Shown: positions 1 to 10,897 of the stretch, one piece after another
Position numbering within the stretch: position 1 is the stretch's first letter
How the letters are laid out: each line of letters starts with the position of its first letter
DNA from: Aureobasidium sp. EXF-3400
Taxonomy: Eukaryota > Ascomycota > Dothideomycetes > Dothideales > Saccotheciaceae
Length of the DNA: 64,000 nucleotides
NCBI GenBank assembly: GCA_024195585.1
Contig: SWBL01000099.1
Coordinates: 62,001-126,000, forward strand
Direction: 5' to 3'
The notes under the pieces: model-generated
What the model was told of the DNA's origin: nothing
The model's database searches: none
The model's input: only the letters and a program-made list of their open reading frames with translations
Position numbers and translations under genes: made by a program

Positions 1-3000
1 AGAAGTAGGAATGCATTGTGCACTCGCTGGCCCCATCAAACAAATCAGATCTTGTCTAGGCATGAAGCCAGACGAACTCTGTTATCTGCCTGGCATTGTA
101 CGTGGCGAAGACAATTTTGAAAACGTCCTCAAACTCGCAGGGGAGCTCTGGGCTGCTGGCTATCCGGTCGATCTGACGGCTATCAATGGACCAGGGTGCT
201 TTGTGTCGGAGCTGCCAACATATCAATGGAGCTATGAGGAAGGCGTTCTGTGGACAGAGAATAGATTGAGCCGACAAGTACGATTCAGGAAACATGCACG
301 CCATGATCTGCTAGGCACCCTTGTTGTGCCATCCTCTGCGCTCAATCCGACGTGGCGTAACAGACTAAGAATCAAAGATGTGCCATGGCTTTCTGATCAC
401 CGCATTGGAACCGACGTGCTCTTTCCAGCAGCTGGGTATTGTGCCATGGCAATCGAAGCCGTGACACAATCTGCAGAATCACTGAAGATAGTGGTTGAAG
501 GTTTTACAATCCAGCATCTAGCCATCAAAGCACCTCTTGTCCTTCCACCAGATGGGGAGATTGAGACTTTGTTCGACCTGCATACCATCCATAGCTCCAC
601 CTCGCAAATCGATCGTAAAGTGTTCGAATTCAGCTTGAGCTCGGTCAGCGCGGATGACAGGTGGACCGAGCACGCTTTTGGGACGATAGCTTTGCATCTA
701 TCGAATGAAGCGCCAAGCATTCGAAATGGAAACGTCAAAGATATCCCATGTGCTGAAATCATGGGAAGGAACGATGGAAAATGGTACACCGCGCTTTCTG
801 AAATTGGATTGCACTATGGCCCCGCCTTTCGTCCACTGAAAAACATCCAGCCTAGTGTGAATGCGAGGGAAGCTGCGACCGCACAGATCAATCTTCATCC
901 AACTCAAGGATTTATGACCGATGAGTCTCGCTACGTGATTCATCCTGCTACTCTCGACGGCTGCATACAACTCTCAGTCATTGCAGCTTGCAAAGGCGAC
1001 GTCAAAGGCATTTCAAAAGCATATCTGCCAACTATTATTGAAGAACTGACGATCTGGCAAAACCCTGACTTGCATCATCTGCCAACCATAGGTCTCTTGT
1101 TCAGCCATGGTTCTTGCCAAGGCATGCGTTCAGTCCGTGGATCATCAGAGCTTACCACTCGGGAAGGACGCCCACTCGCGCAGATGACAGTGTCCTTGAT
1201 GTCTTTAGAAGGAGATTTTGCCAACCAAAAACTCGAACTAGTTCGCCAACCGTTCACAAGACTTATCTGGCAACCAGTCGCAGATCAACTCGATGGTCAG
1301 GCTTTCCTGAATCTCACACGAGATATCGCGGTTGATCGCAGTGTACAAAGACCTAAACTCTGGCTGGTTCACAAGGATCGTAGTAACGCTCTTGTCAAAG
1401 CGATCGAAACCTGTGCGAGCGACTGCAACATCGACTATGAAAGCGTCCCCTTTCCGGGGGTAGAAGCAGTTATCTCCAAAGGCTCTCGAATTCTGATGCT
1501 AGCCGAACTCGAAGGTCCAATACTTATCAGAATGACCAGCGAAGAGATGGATGCGATAAAAACACTGTTCAATCTAGCATCATCCATGCTATGGGTTATT
1601 CCAGGTGGGCTACTCAGTGGCAACAAGCCCGAATACTCGTTGGTTCCAGGCATACTCAAGTCCATCACGAAAGCGCAACCCTCTCTTCGACTGTCAAGTA
1701 TTGATATCGACCCTGATGAACTTGACGTTATGGTCTTGGCCAGACAGATTCTTCAGCATGAGATAAGCCTTTACAAAGACAACGACCACAGTCTTGACGA
1801 CCAGATCATCATCTCCAACGGGCTCGTATATGCAAGTCGTTACGTACTTGACGAACATGCCAATCGTGATTTCACGCGTCAGCTTAAGCCTGATCCACAG
1901 CTGCACCACATCAAAGAGAATCTGAGATTGGCTTTCCAACAAGTGGGCCGTATGGAGAGCTTCTTCTTCACAGAGAAGTCTGTGGCACCAGCTCTCAGAT
2001 TCAACGAGGTCAAGCTCAGGCCGATAGCTTACGCTCTCGGTCAACGTGAGGCTGCGATCCTCAGAGGCGCGCAGATTGCGGATTACTTCAGCAACGTAGT
2101 TGTTGCGGTAGTAGAATATCTTGGACCCCAAGCCGGAGCATTCAAAGCAGGCGATCGTGTCATCTGTTGCTCTCCGGGCAGGTTTGACAGCTCTCTGATT
2201 GTGAGCGAGACCACATGCGAGTTACTGCGTCCTGGAGAAAACATTGGAGATATGGTGACTTCATTGCTGCCTTACTGCACAGCCCTCCACGTCCTTGGGC
2301 ATCTCGCTCAAGGACAAACTGTATTGATTCACGGCTTATCGCAAGTCCTAGCGCTGGCTGCAACACGTTTGTCACAAGCATATGGATTCACAGTCATCTT
2401 ATTGCATGATTCAGACGCGGACATAGCAGTATTTGAAGAAAGGTTTCCAGACACCAATGCACACTATATAACTAGCTCAGGAATCGCAAGAAAGTTGTCA
2501 GCCTTGACAAGCGACCAAGGAGTGAGCCTAGCGTTGGTCAGCCCAAGAAGTTCGGACTTATCAGAGATATGGCGATCTCTTGCAAGGAATGGTCGTCTCA
2601 CGTATATTCTGGAAAGCTCGGAGATGCCTAATCTCAGCTTCATGGATCCTTCAGTCTTCGCGAAGGGTGTCTCGATTACTTCCCTCGATTTATACGATAT
2701 GCTTGCAACTCAGCCGGAGCAGATGCACAAACTCGTGTGTTCAGTTCTGAACCTGTTGCGAGATGGCACGCTCCCAAAACTCAGCCCTAGCGCAAATTTT
2801 GATGTCTCGGAGCTTGCAGCTGCAGTTGCCGCGATATCTCAAAGTAAAACGATGACCGATGTTGTTCTTACCTATGACCAACACAGTCTTGTTCCGATTC
2901 ATGTACCCTACCGACCAGTCTTGTTCAGCTCAGAGTACTCATACCTACTTGTCGGATGTCTTGGTGGCTTAGGTCGGAGTCTCGTTCGATGAATGTTTTC

Positions 3001-4123
3001 TCGTGGTGCAAGGCACTTCGTCTTTCTTTCGAGGTCAGGAACACACAGACACGAAGCAGCACAGTTCGTTGGCGAGTTGACGGGGCTTGGAACCACTCCA
3101 GTTGTTGTGAGAGGCGACGTGAGCATTCGCTCAGACGTTGAGAATGCGATCAAGCAAGCAATGACGCCGATCAGAGGGGTGATGCAATTGGCAATGGCAC
3201 TCAAGGTAGATATCTTGCTGCCCTAACATGAGCGCAAATGCTGACCGTTAACACAGAGCAATCTATTCGAGAACATGTCAGCAGAAGATTGGCACAAAGT
3301 ACTAGCTCCCAAAGTCCAAGGCACGATAAACTTACACGAAGCACTGCTGCACGAACCGCTAGATTTCTTCGTTATGACAAGCTCGACCCTCGGAGTCGCA
3401 GGCGCCTCAACTCAGAGTAACTACGCTGCTGCAAATGCCTTCTTGGACTCTATGGCACGACACCGTTGGAGTCTGGGTCTAGAAGCATGTTCGATTGCCC
3501 TTGGCATGGTTGTCGGCATTGGACACGTAGAAGCCCATCGCGAAGTCAAAGAAGCCTTTGAGCAGAGAAACGTCTATGGTATCCCCGAAGACGAATTCTT
3601 GAAAATGATAGAGATGGCGTGTAGACCTCGAGGCACTATCAACCCTCTGTCTGAACATGATCCTTTGAGTGTCGCGCACATGGTCACGGGTATGGAACCA
3701 AGCAAGATTGCAAATTCTGGCGTCCTACCATCATGGCTCAGCGATCCTCGCTTCTACGATATCGCCACCGCTATCACGAAGACCAGTAACAAGCCTTCAA
3801 TTTCTGTGGACTCTGCAACAACAGCCTCCGCCCTCCGCGCAGTTTTAGCCACCAACGACGACGCCTCTCTCCGCCTAACCCTGGAATCACACATCTTCGT
3901 CCAATTTTCCAAACTCACCATGGCGAGCGTAGAAAAACTCAAGTCTTCCTCAAATCGTCTCATGTCAGAATTTGGAATGGACAGTATGATTGTCGCAGAA
4001 CTGAGGAGTTGGGCTTGGAGAGAATTGAAAGTTGATGTCCCATTTATGATGTTACTTGAAGGAGGATTGACACTAAATGGGCTTGTGGATTTGGTATGGA
4101 GCAAGATGGATTGGGATGTTTGA
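1..4123 (+). CDS. Highly reducing type I polyketide synthase, 3' part (AT end, DH, degenerate ER, KR, ACP), interrupted by one in-frame stop
   Basis: The gene enters from the left edge; codons are in frame from base 2. The first residues (ALAGPIKQI) are the end of an acyltransferase domain. The dehydratase follows, with catalytic His in DHRIGTDVLFP (about 395-430) and Asp in HPATLDG (about 940-960). No methyltransferase motif is visible. An enoylreductase-like region (about 1930-2800) lacks a normal nucleotide-binding glycine motif. The ketoreductase begins at YLLVGCLGGLG (about 2940) and keeps the Ser, QSNYAAAN Tyr and Asn residues. The gene ends in an acyl carrier protein with GMDSM (about 3980). 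One 51-nt intron (3206-3256) joins LK to SNLFENMSAEDW. A TGA at 2990-2992 stands where the family has Trp, so as read the product stops before KR and ACP. It may be a pseudogene, a truncated allele or a sequence error. No other biosynthetic cluster gene lies to its right. Confidence 0.9.
2990..2992 (+). other. In-frame TGA inside the PKS ketoreductase domain
   Basis: The frame is open from base 2 to this codon and open again directly after it. The sequence before it (GGLGRSLVR) and after it (MFSRGARHFVFLSRSG) is continuous KR Rossmann-fold sequence, with a single residue replaced by stop. KR domains of this family usually carry Trp here, so TGG to TGA is the simplest reading. I found no plausible GT..AG intron that removes only this codon. 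On the opposite strand the change would be C to T in a CpC context, not the CpA context preferred by RIP. Confidence 0.85.
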
Positions 4124-4716
4124 AGGATAGTAGAATAGTGCGGCTCAGAGACGTTCAGGTTGCTGTCGTCTCGGTCGGGGGTTGACTTGACTTGGGGATC
4201 GATAGGTGAAATGATCAATGCTCCTTGAAGCAGCTTGAGAGCCGGTCTGATGGTGAAATAGAGGTTGAAAGACTAGAAGAGTGTGGATTGTGTGCGACTG
4301 CGAGATGACTCAAGAGCTGCATGCGCCCATGTCTTTCACTTTATATGTAGCATGCCAGACGAAGTTCGAGATGAGTATCAGACGAATTTAGGAGGAAAGA
4401 GAGTTTCTCGGCGGCTCGAAGAACGGGAGTGGGAAGGAAAGAGGCAACCCAATCACATCTGACGAGACAGATCAGAAGCATTGTCAATCAAGAGCGGGAA
4501 CAAACTGACCTGCTTAAGGCAAGAGCGAAGACCCAAGATGCTTCCTCCGCTATGAAGTCCGCCACTCAGTCTCTCGAGATCCATTACCGGAGAATCAAAA
4601 AAAAGAAATGAACACGTAAGAATTTCTTTCATTGCCTAAGAAGCTACACAAGATATCAGAAAGAACACCGTCCGATTTGCTAAACAACTTTTTGTGCATC
4701 GAATGCTTTTCTTTCT
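4124..4716. other. Intergenic region between convergent PKS and eIF5B genes
   Basis: 593 bases that should hold the 3' ends of two converging transcripts. A short open frame ending near 4611 codes a lysine- and glutamine-rich peptide without recognisable similarity, and I do not call it a gene. No repeat, RNA gene or mobile element was seen. Confidence 0.6.
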
Positions 4717-7700
4717 CTACACAACATCGAACAAGCCCTTGAGGTGCTTGGCAATCAGGTTCCACTCTTCCTTGGTAACCTCGTCACGGTAGAACTCCTT
4801 GAGCGTATCGATGGAAGCTCTGCTGATGTGTGAGTACAGAATCATCTTGTCTTCGAGTTGACGGCCGTAGGTGGGTTGGTTGTTGCCTTCGATCTTGACG
4901 GCGACGGCGGGTTGTCCCTTTTTGCAGAGGGGGATTTGCTTGTGTTCGCGCTCGATGGAGGTGACGCGGCCCATGGGGATGACTTCCTTTGCGCCGGTGA
5001 CCGAGTTGATCTTGACGGCTGCGATGGGGGTGTTTACGCGCAGAGCGCCGTCTGCAACATCCACACCGACGACGATGGGGTTGGTCTTGTTGAAGACTTG
5101 GATGGGGTTGAGCACGCAGGGGAAGACGGCCAACATCTTGGACTCTTCCTTCTTTTGTGCGGCAATCTCGGCCATGTGCTTGGTGAATTGGTCGAAAAGA
5201 TGGTAAATGATGTCTGCTGTGAAGATCTTGACACCAACCTCATCGGCGTAGGCTTGGGCTTCCTTGTCAACCTTGACGTCGAAACAGAGCATGACGGCAT
5301 ATTGCTTGTGCTTCTCCAACATGGTTGATGCTGTGATGACATCTCTTCTGTGAACGTTACCGATCGAGATCGAACCAACGGGAATCTTCATCTGCTTCAA
5401 GAACTCCAGCAGAGCCTCGAGCGAACCAAGAGTTGATGCTTGGACAGTGACACCACGTCCAGATGTGGAGATCTTGCTGAGCAGGTTCTCGAGATCGGAC
5501 ATGACATCGTCCATGAGCTCCTCCTCATCGTCGTCCTCCTTGACCAAGAGCAGACGAGAACCAGCGATGGCGTTCTCGAGACCGTTGGCAGTAATCTTGA
5601 CACCCAATGCAGCCTTGACCTCCTTGTTGTGAACGTATGCAGACTTGACACGCAACTCCTTCATCTCAGCAGGTGTGAGCAAAGCTCTGATGTTAGTAGC
5701 GATAGGTCCTTCTGTACCGCACAAAACGATGCGATCACCCTCCTTCAGACGACCGTTGGTAAGGACAACATCGATGGTGGTACCAAGACCCTCGATGACC
5801 TTGACTTCCAGAACGGTACACTCGACCTCGGTGATGTACATGAGCTGGCCAGCCATTCTCTCCTGAGTGAGCTGGGTGATGAGCTTGAGCATGTCGGGAA
5901 TACCCTCACCAGTGTGAGCGGAAGTGGGGACGAGAGAGACATTACGGGCCATCGACTTGTTCTCGTAGAAGACCTCGGAGTTGAAACCTTGCTCGGCAAA
6001 TGCGATCTTGGTCTTTTCGAGTCTGTCGGCAAACTCGTTCTGAACACCCTTGTTCTGCATGGCAAGCGACTCACGGAAACCGTTGTTGGCGATTTGCTTC
6101 CAGCCGTAGAGACGATCGATCTTGTTGAGGGCGACAATGAAAGGAGTCTTGCGGTCCCTGAGCAGTCTCATGGACTCGAGAGTTTGAGGCTCGAGACCGT
6201 GCATGATATCGACGACCAAGATGGCAATGTTACAGAGCGAAGAACCACGAGAACGGAGGTTAGTGAAAGACTCGTGACCAGGGGTATCGATGACCAAAAG
6301 ACCAGGAATCTTGAAGTTGAAAGCGCCATCGGTGTTTACGACAGCGGTCTTCTTCTCCAAAGCCTCGACGGGGAAGTAGGTAGCACCGATTTGCTGGGTA
6401 ATACCACCAGCTTCACCCTCCTGAACGTTGGTTTGACGAATCTTGTCCAGGAGCTTGGTCTTTCCGGTATCGACGTGACCAAGAATACAGCAAATGGGAG
6501 AGCGCAGGTTGTCCTTGGAAGCAGCAGCTCTAGCATCTGCAATAGTCTTTTGACGTCTTTCGGCAGCCTCGCGCTTGCGCTGAGCAGCAGCACGGGCGGT
6601 TGCGCTCTCTTCTTCATCGGAAGACGAGTCTGAGTCGAAATCGGAATCGGAGTCAGAATCAGATTCTGAGTCGGACTCTTCCTTGATGTTGGCTTTCTTG
6701 CCGTTTGCACCGTCCTGGACTGGTTTGCCGTTGACAACAGGCTTGACGGTCCTGGAAGCTCCCTCCTCGTCGCTTGACTCGGCGTCCCAGCTGTCTTTGA
6801 CACCCTCGTTCTCCATCTTCTCAGCCTCGGCCTCCCAGTCGTCGAGCTCGTCAGAGTCTTCAGCCTTCTTCTCCAGAGCATCAGCCTTGGCCTTCTCGGC
6901 GGCCTCTTCGGCAGCCTTCTTTTGTTCCTCAGCGATGCGCAACTCCTCGAGCTTCTTGCGAGCAGCCTCTTCTTCAGCCTTTGCGGCCTCGGCAGCAGCA
7001 CGCTCTTCGGCAGCCTTGCGAGGGTTCTTCTTTCTGCGATCCTTCTCCTTCTGTGCCTTCTTAGCGTCGTCCGCATCGCCGGAAATACCAGCAACAATGG
7101 CACCACTTTCAAGCATCTGTTGGAGACGAGCTTGTTGGCGAGCCTCGGCTTCCTTCTGAGCCTTTGTCTTGTACTTGCCCTCCTTCTTGAGCTGCTCAAT
7201 CTTTTCCTTCTCCTTTTGCTTCTTGAGAGCCTTAGCCTCTTCTCTGGCCTTTGCTTCCTCAGCAGCCAGCTTCTCCTCTTGCTCAGCCCGGGCACGCTCC
7301 TCGGCTTCGAGGCGAGCAGCCTCTTCTTCTCTGGCCTTCAACTCGGCCTGTTGTCTTTGGAGAGCAGCAAGGGCGGGATTGAGCTTCTTCTTCTTGCCAC
7401 CAGCGGCAGGCTCTGGAGCTGGTGCGACAGGTTCAGCAGCGCTCGGCGAAGGGGTATCTCTGATGGGTTGGGGCTTGGGTGCAGCAGGTGCAGCACCGCC
7501 TGCCTTCTTCTTGGCTGCAGCCTATTTCAAAGAAGAACGATTAGCTTCTGTGTGTGGGTAGCATAGCATAATGCAGCTCACCTGTTCCTTCTTCCTCTGC
7601 TTCTCGCGCTCCTTCTTCAGCTTTTCCTTCTCCTTCTTGGTCAAGACGCGACCGCTGTTGTCCTGTTCGTCATCATCATCGTCTTCCTCTGCAGGCTCAG

Positions 7701-8085
7701 GTTGCTGCTTGCCACCCTTTCCACCCTTTCCTTTCTTAGCGGGCTCGGGGTAAAGGTCCTCGTCGTCCATGGTGCCCTCCTCGGGAGCCTTGGCGGAGAG
7801 GTCGACGGGAGGAGTAGAGGTTCCATCTGCGGCAGTAGGGTCTTCACCAAGCTCGGCTTCCCAGTCGTTGTCCTGTTGCTTGCCCTTCTTGCCCTTCTTG
7901 TTCTGTCTGCGCTTGAGAGCAGCCATCAGACCACCAGCAGGTGCTGCGTCTTCCTCAGCATCCTTGGCGGCTTCCTCAGCCTTTGCCTCTTGCTCGGCCT
8001 GAGCTATGGGGTCGACGGTCTCGCCGAGCTCGGCCTCCCAGTCGTCCTGCTGGGCCTTCTTGTTTCCCTTCTTCTTGGGCGCCAT
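4717..8085 (-). CDS. FUN12: Translation initiation factor eIF5B (IF2-type GTPase)
   Basis: Cytosolic GTPase that joins the 60S subunit to the 48S initiation complex. Two exons: 8085-7582 (168 codons) and 7521-4717, split by a 60-nt intron (7522-7581, GTGAGC..TAG). The product is about 1102 aa, normal for fungal eIF5B. The N-terminal half is a charged Lys/Glu/Ala-rich extension with runs of Lys, Asp and Ser, as in the family. The G domain starts near residue 516 with GHVDTGKT, followed by the switch I motif [17 protein letters not shown] and NKID. Domains II-IV follow and end in the usual C-terminal helical region (LKGLFDVV). The start is the first ATG of the Lys-rich leader ([20 protein letters not shown]). 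SRP68 lies upstream on the same strand. Confidence 0.96.
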
Positions 8086-8453
8086 TTTGTCGTGTCGGTG
8101 GGGTGACTCGAGAAGTTGTGTGGCGTATGGGCAGTCGCACGGTCAGTAAAGTCGTGTGACTGGTGGTAGCATGTGACGGCCAAGGGTCGGATCAGTTTGG
8201 CGCACGTCGAGGTGGGTGTGCGAGACTCAAAAGAGCGATGCGAACAAGAGGCAAAGCCTAAATCCGACTGACGCATCTTTCAATTTTCTGCCCACAATCG
8301 AGCTTGTCCCGCTCGCCCATGCCACCACCGAATTCGCAAGACAAAGCCGACCATCGAGTTTCAAGTAGATTGACTAACATCTCATTGTCTCATCGTCTAG
8401 AGATGGAAATATACACTAATCTACGTGCTTTTGTGAAGAACCATTCAAAGTGC
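8086..8453. promoter_or_regulatory. eIF5B upstream region and SRP68 3' end
   Basis: 368 bases between two minus-strand genes. It must contain the SRP68 3' UTR and the eIF5B promoter and leader. No confident motif or small gene was seen. Confidence 0.45.
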
Positions 8454-10455
8454 TCATCGTCCAAACCCAAACCAGCCCTTTTTCTTTTCCTCCTTGGGCT
8501 TCTCTTCGGCTATCACGTTGCTTACCGCTGCCTTTGCTTCCACCACTTGCTTGCCCATTGTCGGGTAGTCGATGTAGTTCCATGCCACATCGAAGAACAA
8601 CGGTTTTACAGGAATCGGTTCAATCTTGGGAGGATATGTGACCAGATTCTTGAGGTTAACATTGACGCCCGGTGTGGGGAAGTCGCTGAGACGCTGAACA
8701 AGAGGGGCAGCAGTCGACATGTGCTTGGCTGCGGCGATGGATGCGTTGTCATGGAACTTGTGCAGATCGACCAGTGCTTGGTGTCTGTACACGAGTTGCT
8801 GAAGTTGGCTTCGAAGCGCATCGGCTTGAGACCTGTGGATGTCGAGAGTAGGCGCAGAGTTTGAATCGGATGAAGTCGATGGTAATGAGCTCGAGCATTG
8901 CTGTGCGAGCTCGAGTGCGCGCGCTAGCAGAGCAAGAGCATTCACATGCTCAGACAAGAGAGCATGCGAAATTGCAATGTTGAGGCATCTCAAAGCCTGG
9001 AAGTAGGCACGTTTGCCGTCCACTTCGCGCACAAAGCTTTCATCTCTCATCGCACCTCTCAACTCCTTGATCGAGTCAATGCTCTGAATGGTCGAATCGT
9101 AGAGCACCACTCTTTCGCGCAGACGAGCAAGCTGGCTTCCTCTAGGCTCTGACTTGTGTTCGTCACGAGCGCGTTTGCTTGACTTGGCCTTCTTTTCCTC
9201 GAATAGTCTGCCATCTTCAGATCCGATTAGAACACGGTTTCTGCCAACACGCCAGCTGACAAGGGCGTAGTTGACAGCAAGACTGGTGATGCGCAAATCT
9301 TGCATTCTGTTGTCGCCCTCGTCTACCTTCTCCTTTTCCAACTCTTCGATGGCTCTTCTAGTGGCGTCTGCAGCATCCTGGCTAGCAATAAGAACATTGT
9401 CGTAGGCACCAGCACGGTCTCTGGTCGGAGCAGATGGGTTCGACTTGAGATATGAGCTTAGTTCGGGTTCGGCAGATGCGACAGCAGCAAGAGCTTGGCC
9501 AATCGAGGCGTCTACAATGTTGGCAGTCATGGATCGCCAATTGATCGTGTTGGGGATGTTGGTTGTGCCCAAGTTCTGAGGAGCTAGAGCATTTCGTTAG
9601 TAACTTCAATGTGCAAGGCCACAGGTTTCCTTGACGTACTGGTCTCGGTAGTGGTCTCACTAAGAGCATTAGAATCGAGTTGTTGCAACAGGTCGACAAG
9701 AGCAGAGTTGTCCTTGGGGAAGTAGCGCAGAGCAACAGTAGAAACAGGAATCGAACGAGGAAGGCGAGCTTGGTAAGCGGCATAACGGATGGCAGGGTCG
9801 ACAGCGCTGGCGAGGATTTCGCGGAAGAGGTCCTTGTTTCCTTGAGCGAACATGGTGGCATAGATGATACGGGCGGTAGAATACTCGCGCAAGCACAGAT
9901 CCCATCTTGAAGGGTTCTCGGTGTTGACGCGACCCTCTGACTGCTTCTCAAAGTGTTCGGCGCCGGAGAGGGAGGCTCGGTAGGCTTCAGCCTCGAGCAG
10001 ATCCTGAGTGGTTGTTTTTGAGGCTTCTGGGTCTTTCAAGATGTCGGTCAGGTTTTGGGCGAGACGGGCGGCCTTGTGGAAGCGTGAGATGATGTGAGAA
10101 CGAGTAGTTCCAGTGATGCCATTTCCCTGATTGTCCTCGGAGTGGATGGACTTGATGTGCATAGCATGGGCCCAAGCGCGTTCGCAGCTGAGCAGCAAGA
10201 GGCGGGCAGTTCTTTGTAGGGGTTAGCTGGGCGGTACATGGCGTGTAGAGGTAGGCGGGCGTACTGAGGGTTCTGGGCGACATCTTCGGCGGTGACAGTG
10301 GACTTGTTCGAGTACTTGTGGCCCTTGTTGGTGGAACGGCCCAGACGCTTGCGCAGAGCGAGCAGTTGTCGCGAAAGTTGCTTGCGGTATGCGTTGTAGT
10401 CGGCGATGAGCAGGGCAGCATCGCGGTTGCCCACGGTAAAGGCGGTGATATCCAT
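8454..10455 (-). CDS. SRP68: Signal recognition particle subunit SRP68
   Basis: Subunit of the SRP ribonucleoprotein that targets ribosomes to the ER; SRP68 binds SRP RNA and pairs with SRP72. Three exons: 10455-10265, 10211-9640 and 9583-8454, giving about 630 aa. Intron 1 (10212-10264, 53 nt) has a GCTAAC branch site but ends in AAG. Intron 2 (9584-9639, 56 nt) has an ACTAAC branch site. Phases 2 and 1 both restore the frame. Family marks are the N-terminal RNA-binding segment (AYRKQLSRQLLALRKRLG), the LLLSCERAWAHAM helix, helical TPR-like repeats, and the C-terminal PKIEPIPVKPLFFDVAWNYI segment expected to contact SRP72. The ATG (MDITAFTVGNRD) is the first in frame. It shares a 442-bp divergent upstream region with the PPR gene. 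Confidence 0.93.
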
Positions 10456-10897
10456 GCTGGCGTGTCGTGTGCCCGTCTGGTAGAATTAAAACTGGTGTCG
10501 AGCTGTCGTGTCCAATTGGTGGGGTGCTGCAGGCTGCGGAGGTCAATCAGCAATCAGGGCGGGCTTGGCGATCTTTGTGTAGAGCTGTCGGCGGAGACTT
10601 TTCGTCGACATCACCAAGACCCGACACTGACAAGAAGTCGCCTTCGTTCGCCGCCTTCCCTCCTCCGCGTGCTTTCCCTTTCTCTCATCCTCGCTCGCAC
10701 TCGATCCTTCCTCTTCGCTCTGAGCCGCCGTCCTACCGTCTCAAACCCCTCGATATACAATCTATCCGCATCGTCACGCCACAGCAGCAGCAGCAACCCT
10801 CTCGCATCCTCCGGGTCCTGGCATGAACCATATTTCTCTCGGCTGCTTCTGGTAGCGCAGTCGCTTGTGCTTGTGCCACATATACAAAAGTCGTGGC
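10456..10897. promoter_or_regulatory. Divergent promoter region of SRP68 and the PPR gene
   Basis: 442 bases between two divergent start codons. A palindromic CCAATTGG lies at 10512-10519, a CCAAT box readable on both strands, about 60 bases from the SRP68 ATG and 380 from the PPR ATG. A pyrimidine-rich leader (about 10620-10720) precedes the PPR gene, and a short upstream open frame lies at 10823-10855. CCAAT as the HAP-complex site is known from fungi; use here is an inference. Confidence 0.5.
10823..10855 (+). other. Possible upstream open reading frame in the PPR leader
   Basis: An ATG at 10823 opens a ten-codon frame closed by TAG at 10853-10855, 42 bases before the PPR start codon. If the transcript begins upstream of it, ribosomes would meet this frame first. 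The transcript start is unknown. Confidence 0.3.

Noticed and set aside
2900..3060. Intron removing the PKS TGA
   Set aside because: Available GT..AG pairs would delete part of the KR nucleotide-binding fold, whose sequence is continuous on both sides of the codon.
5440..6633. Long plus-strand open frame opposite eIF5B (397 codons)
   Set aside because: It lies wholly inside the conserved GTPase coding exon and has the Leu/Gly/Asp-rich composition of an antisense shadow, with no domain.
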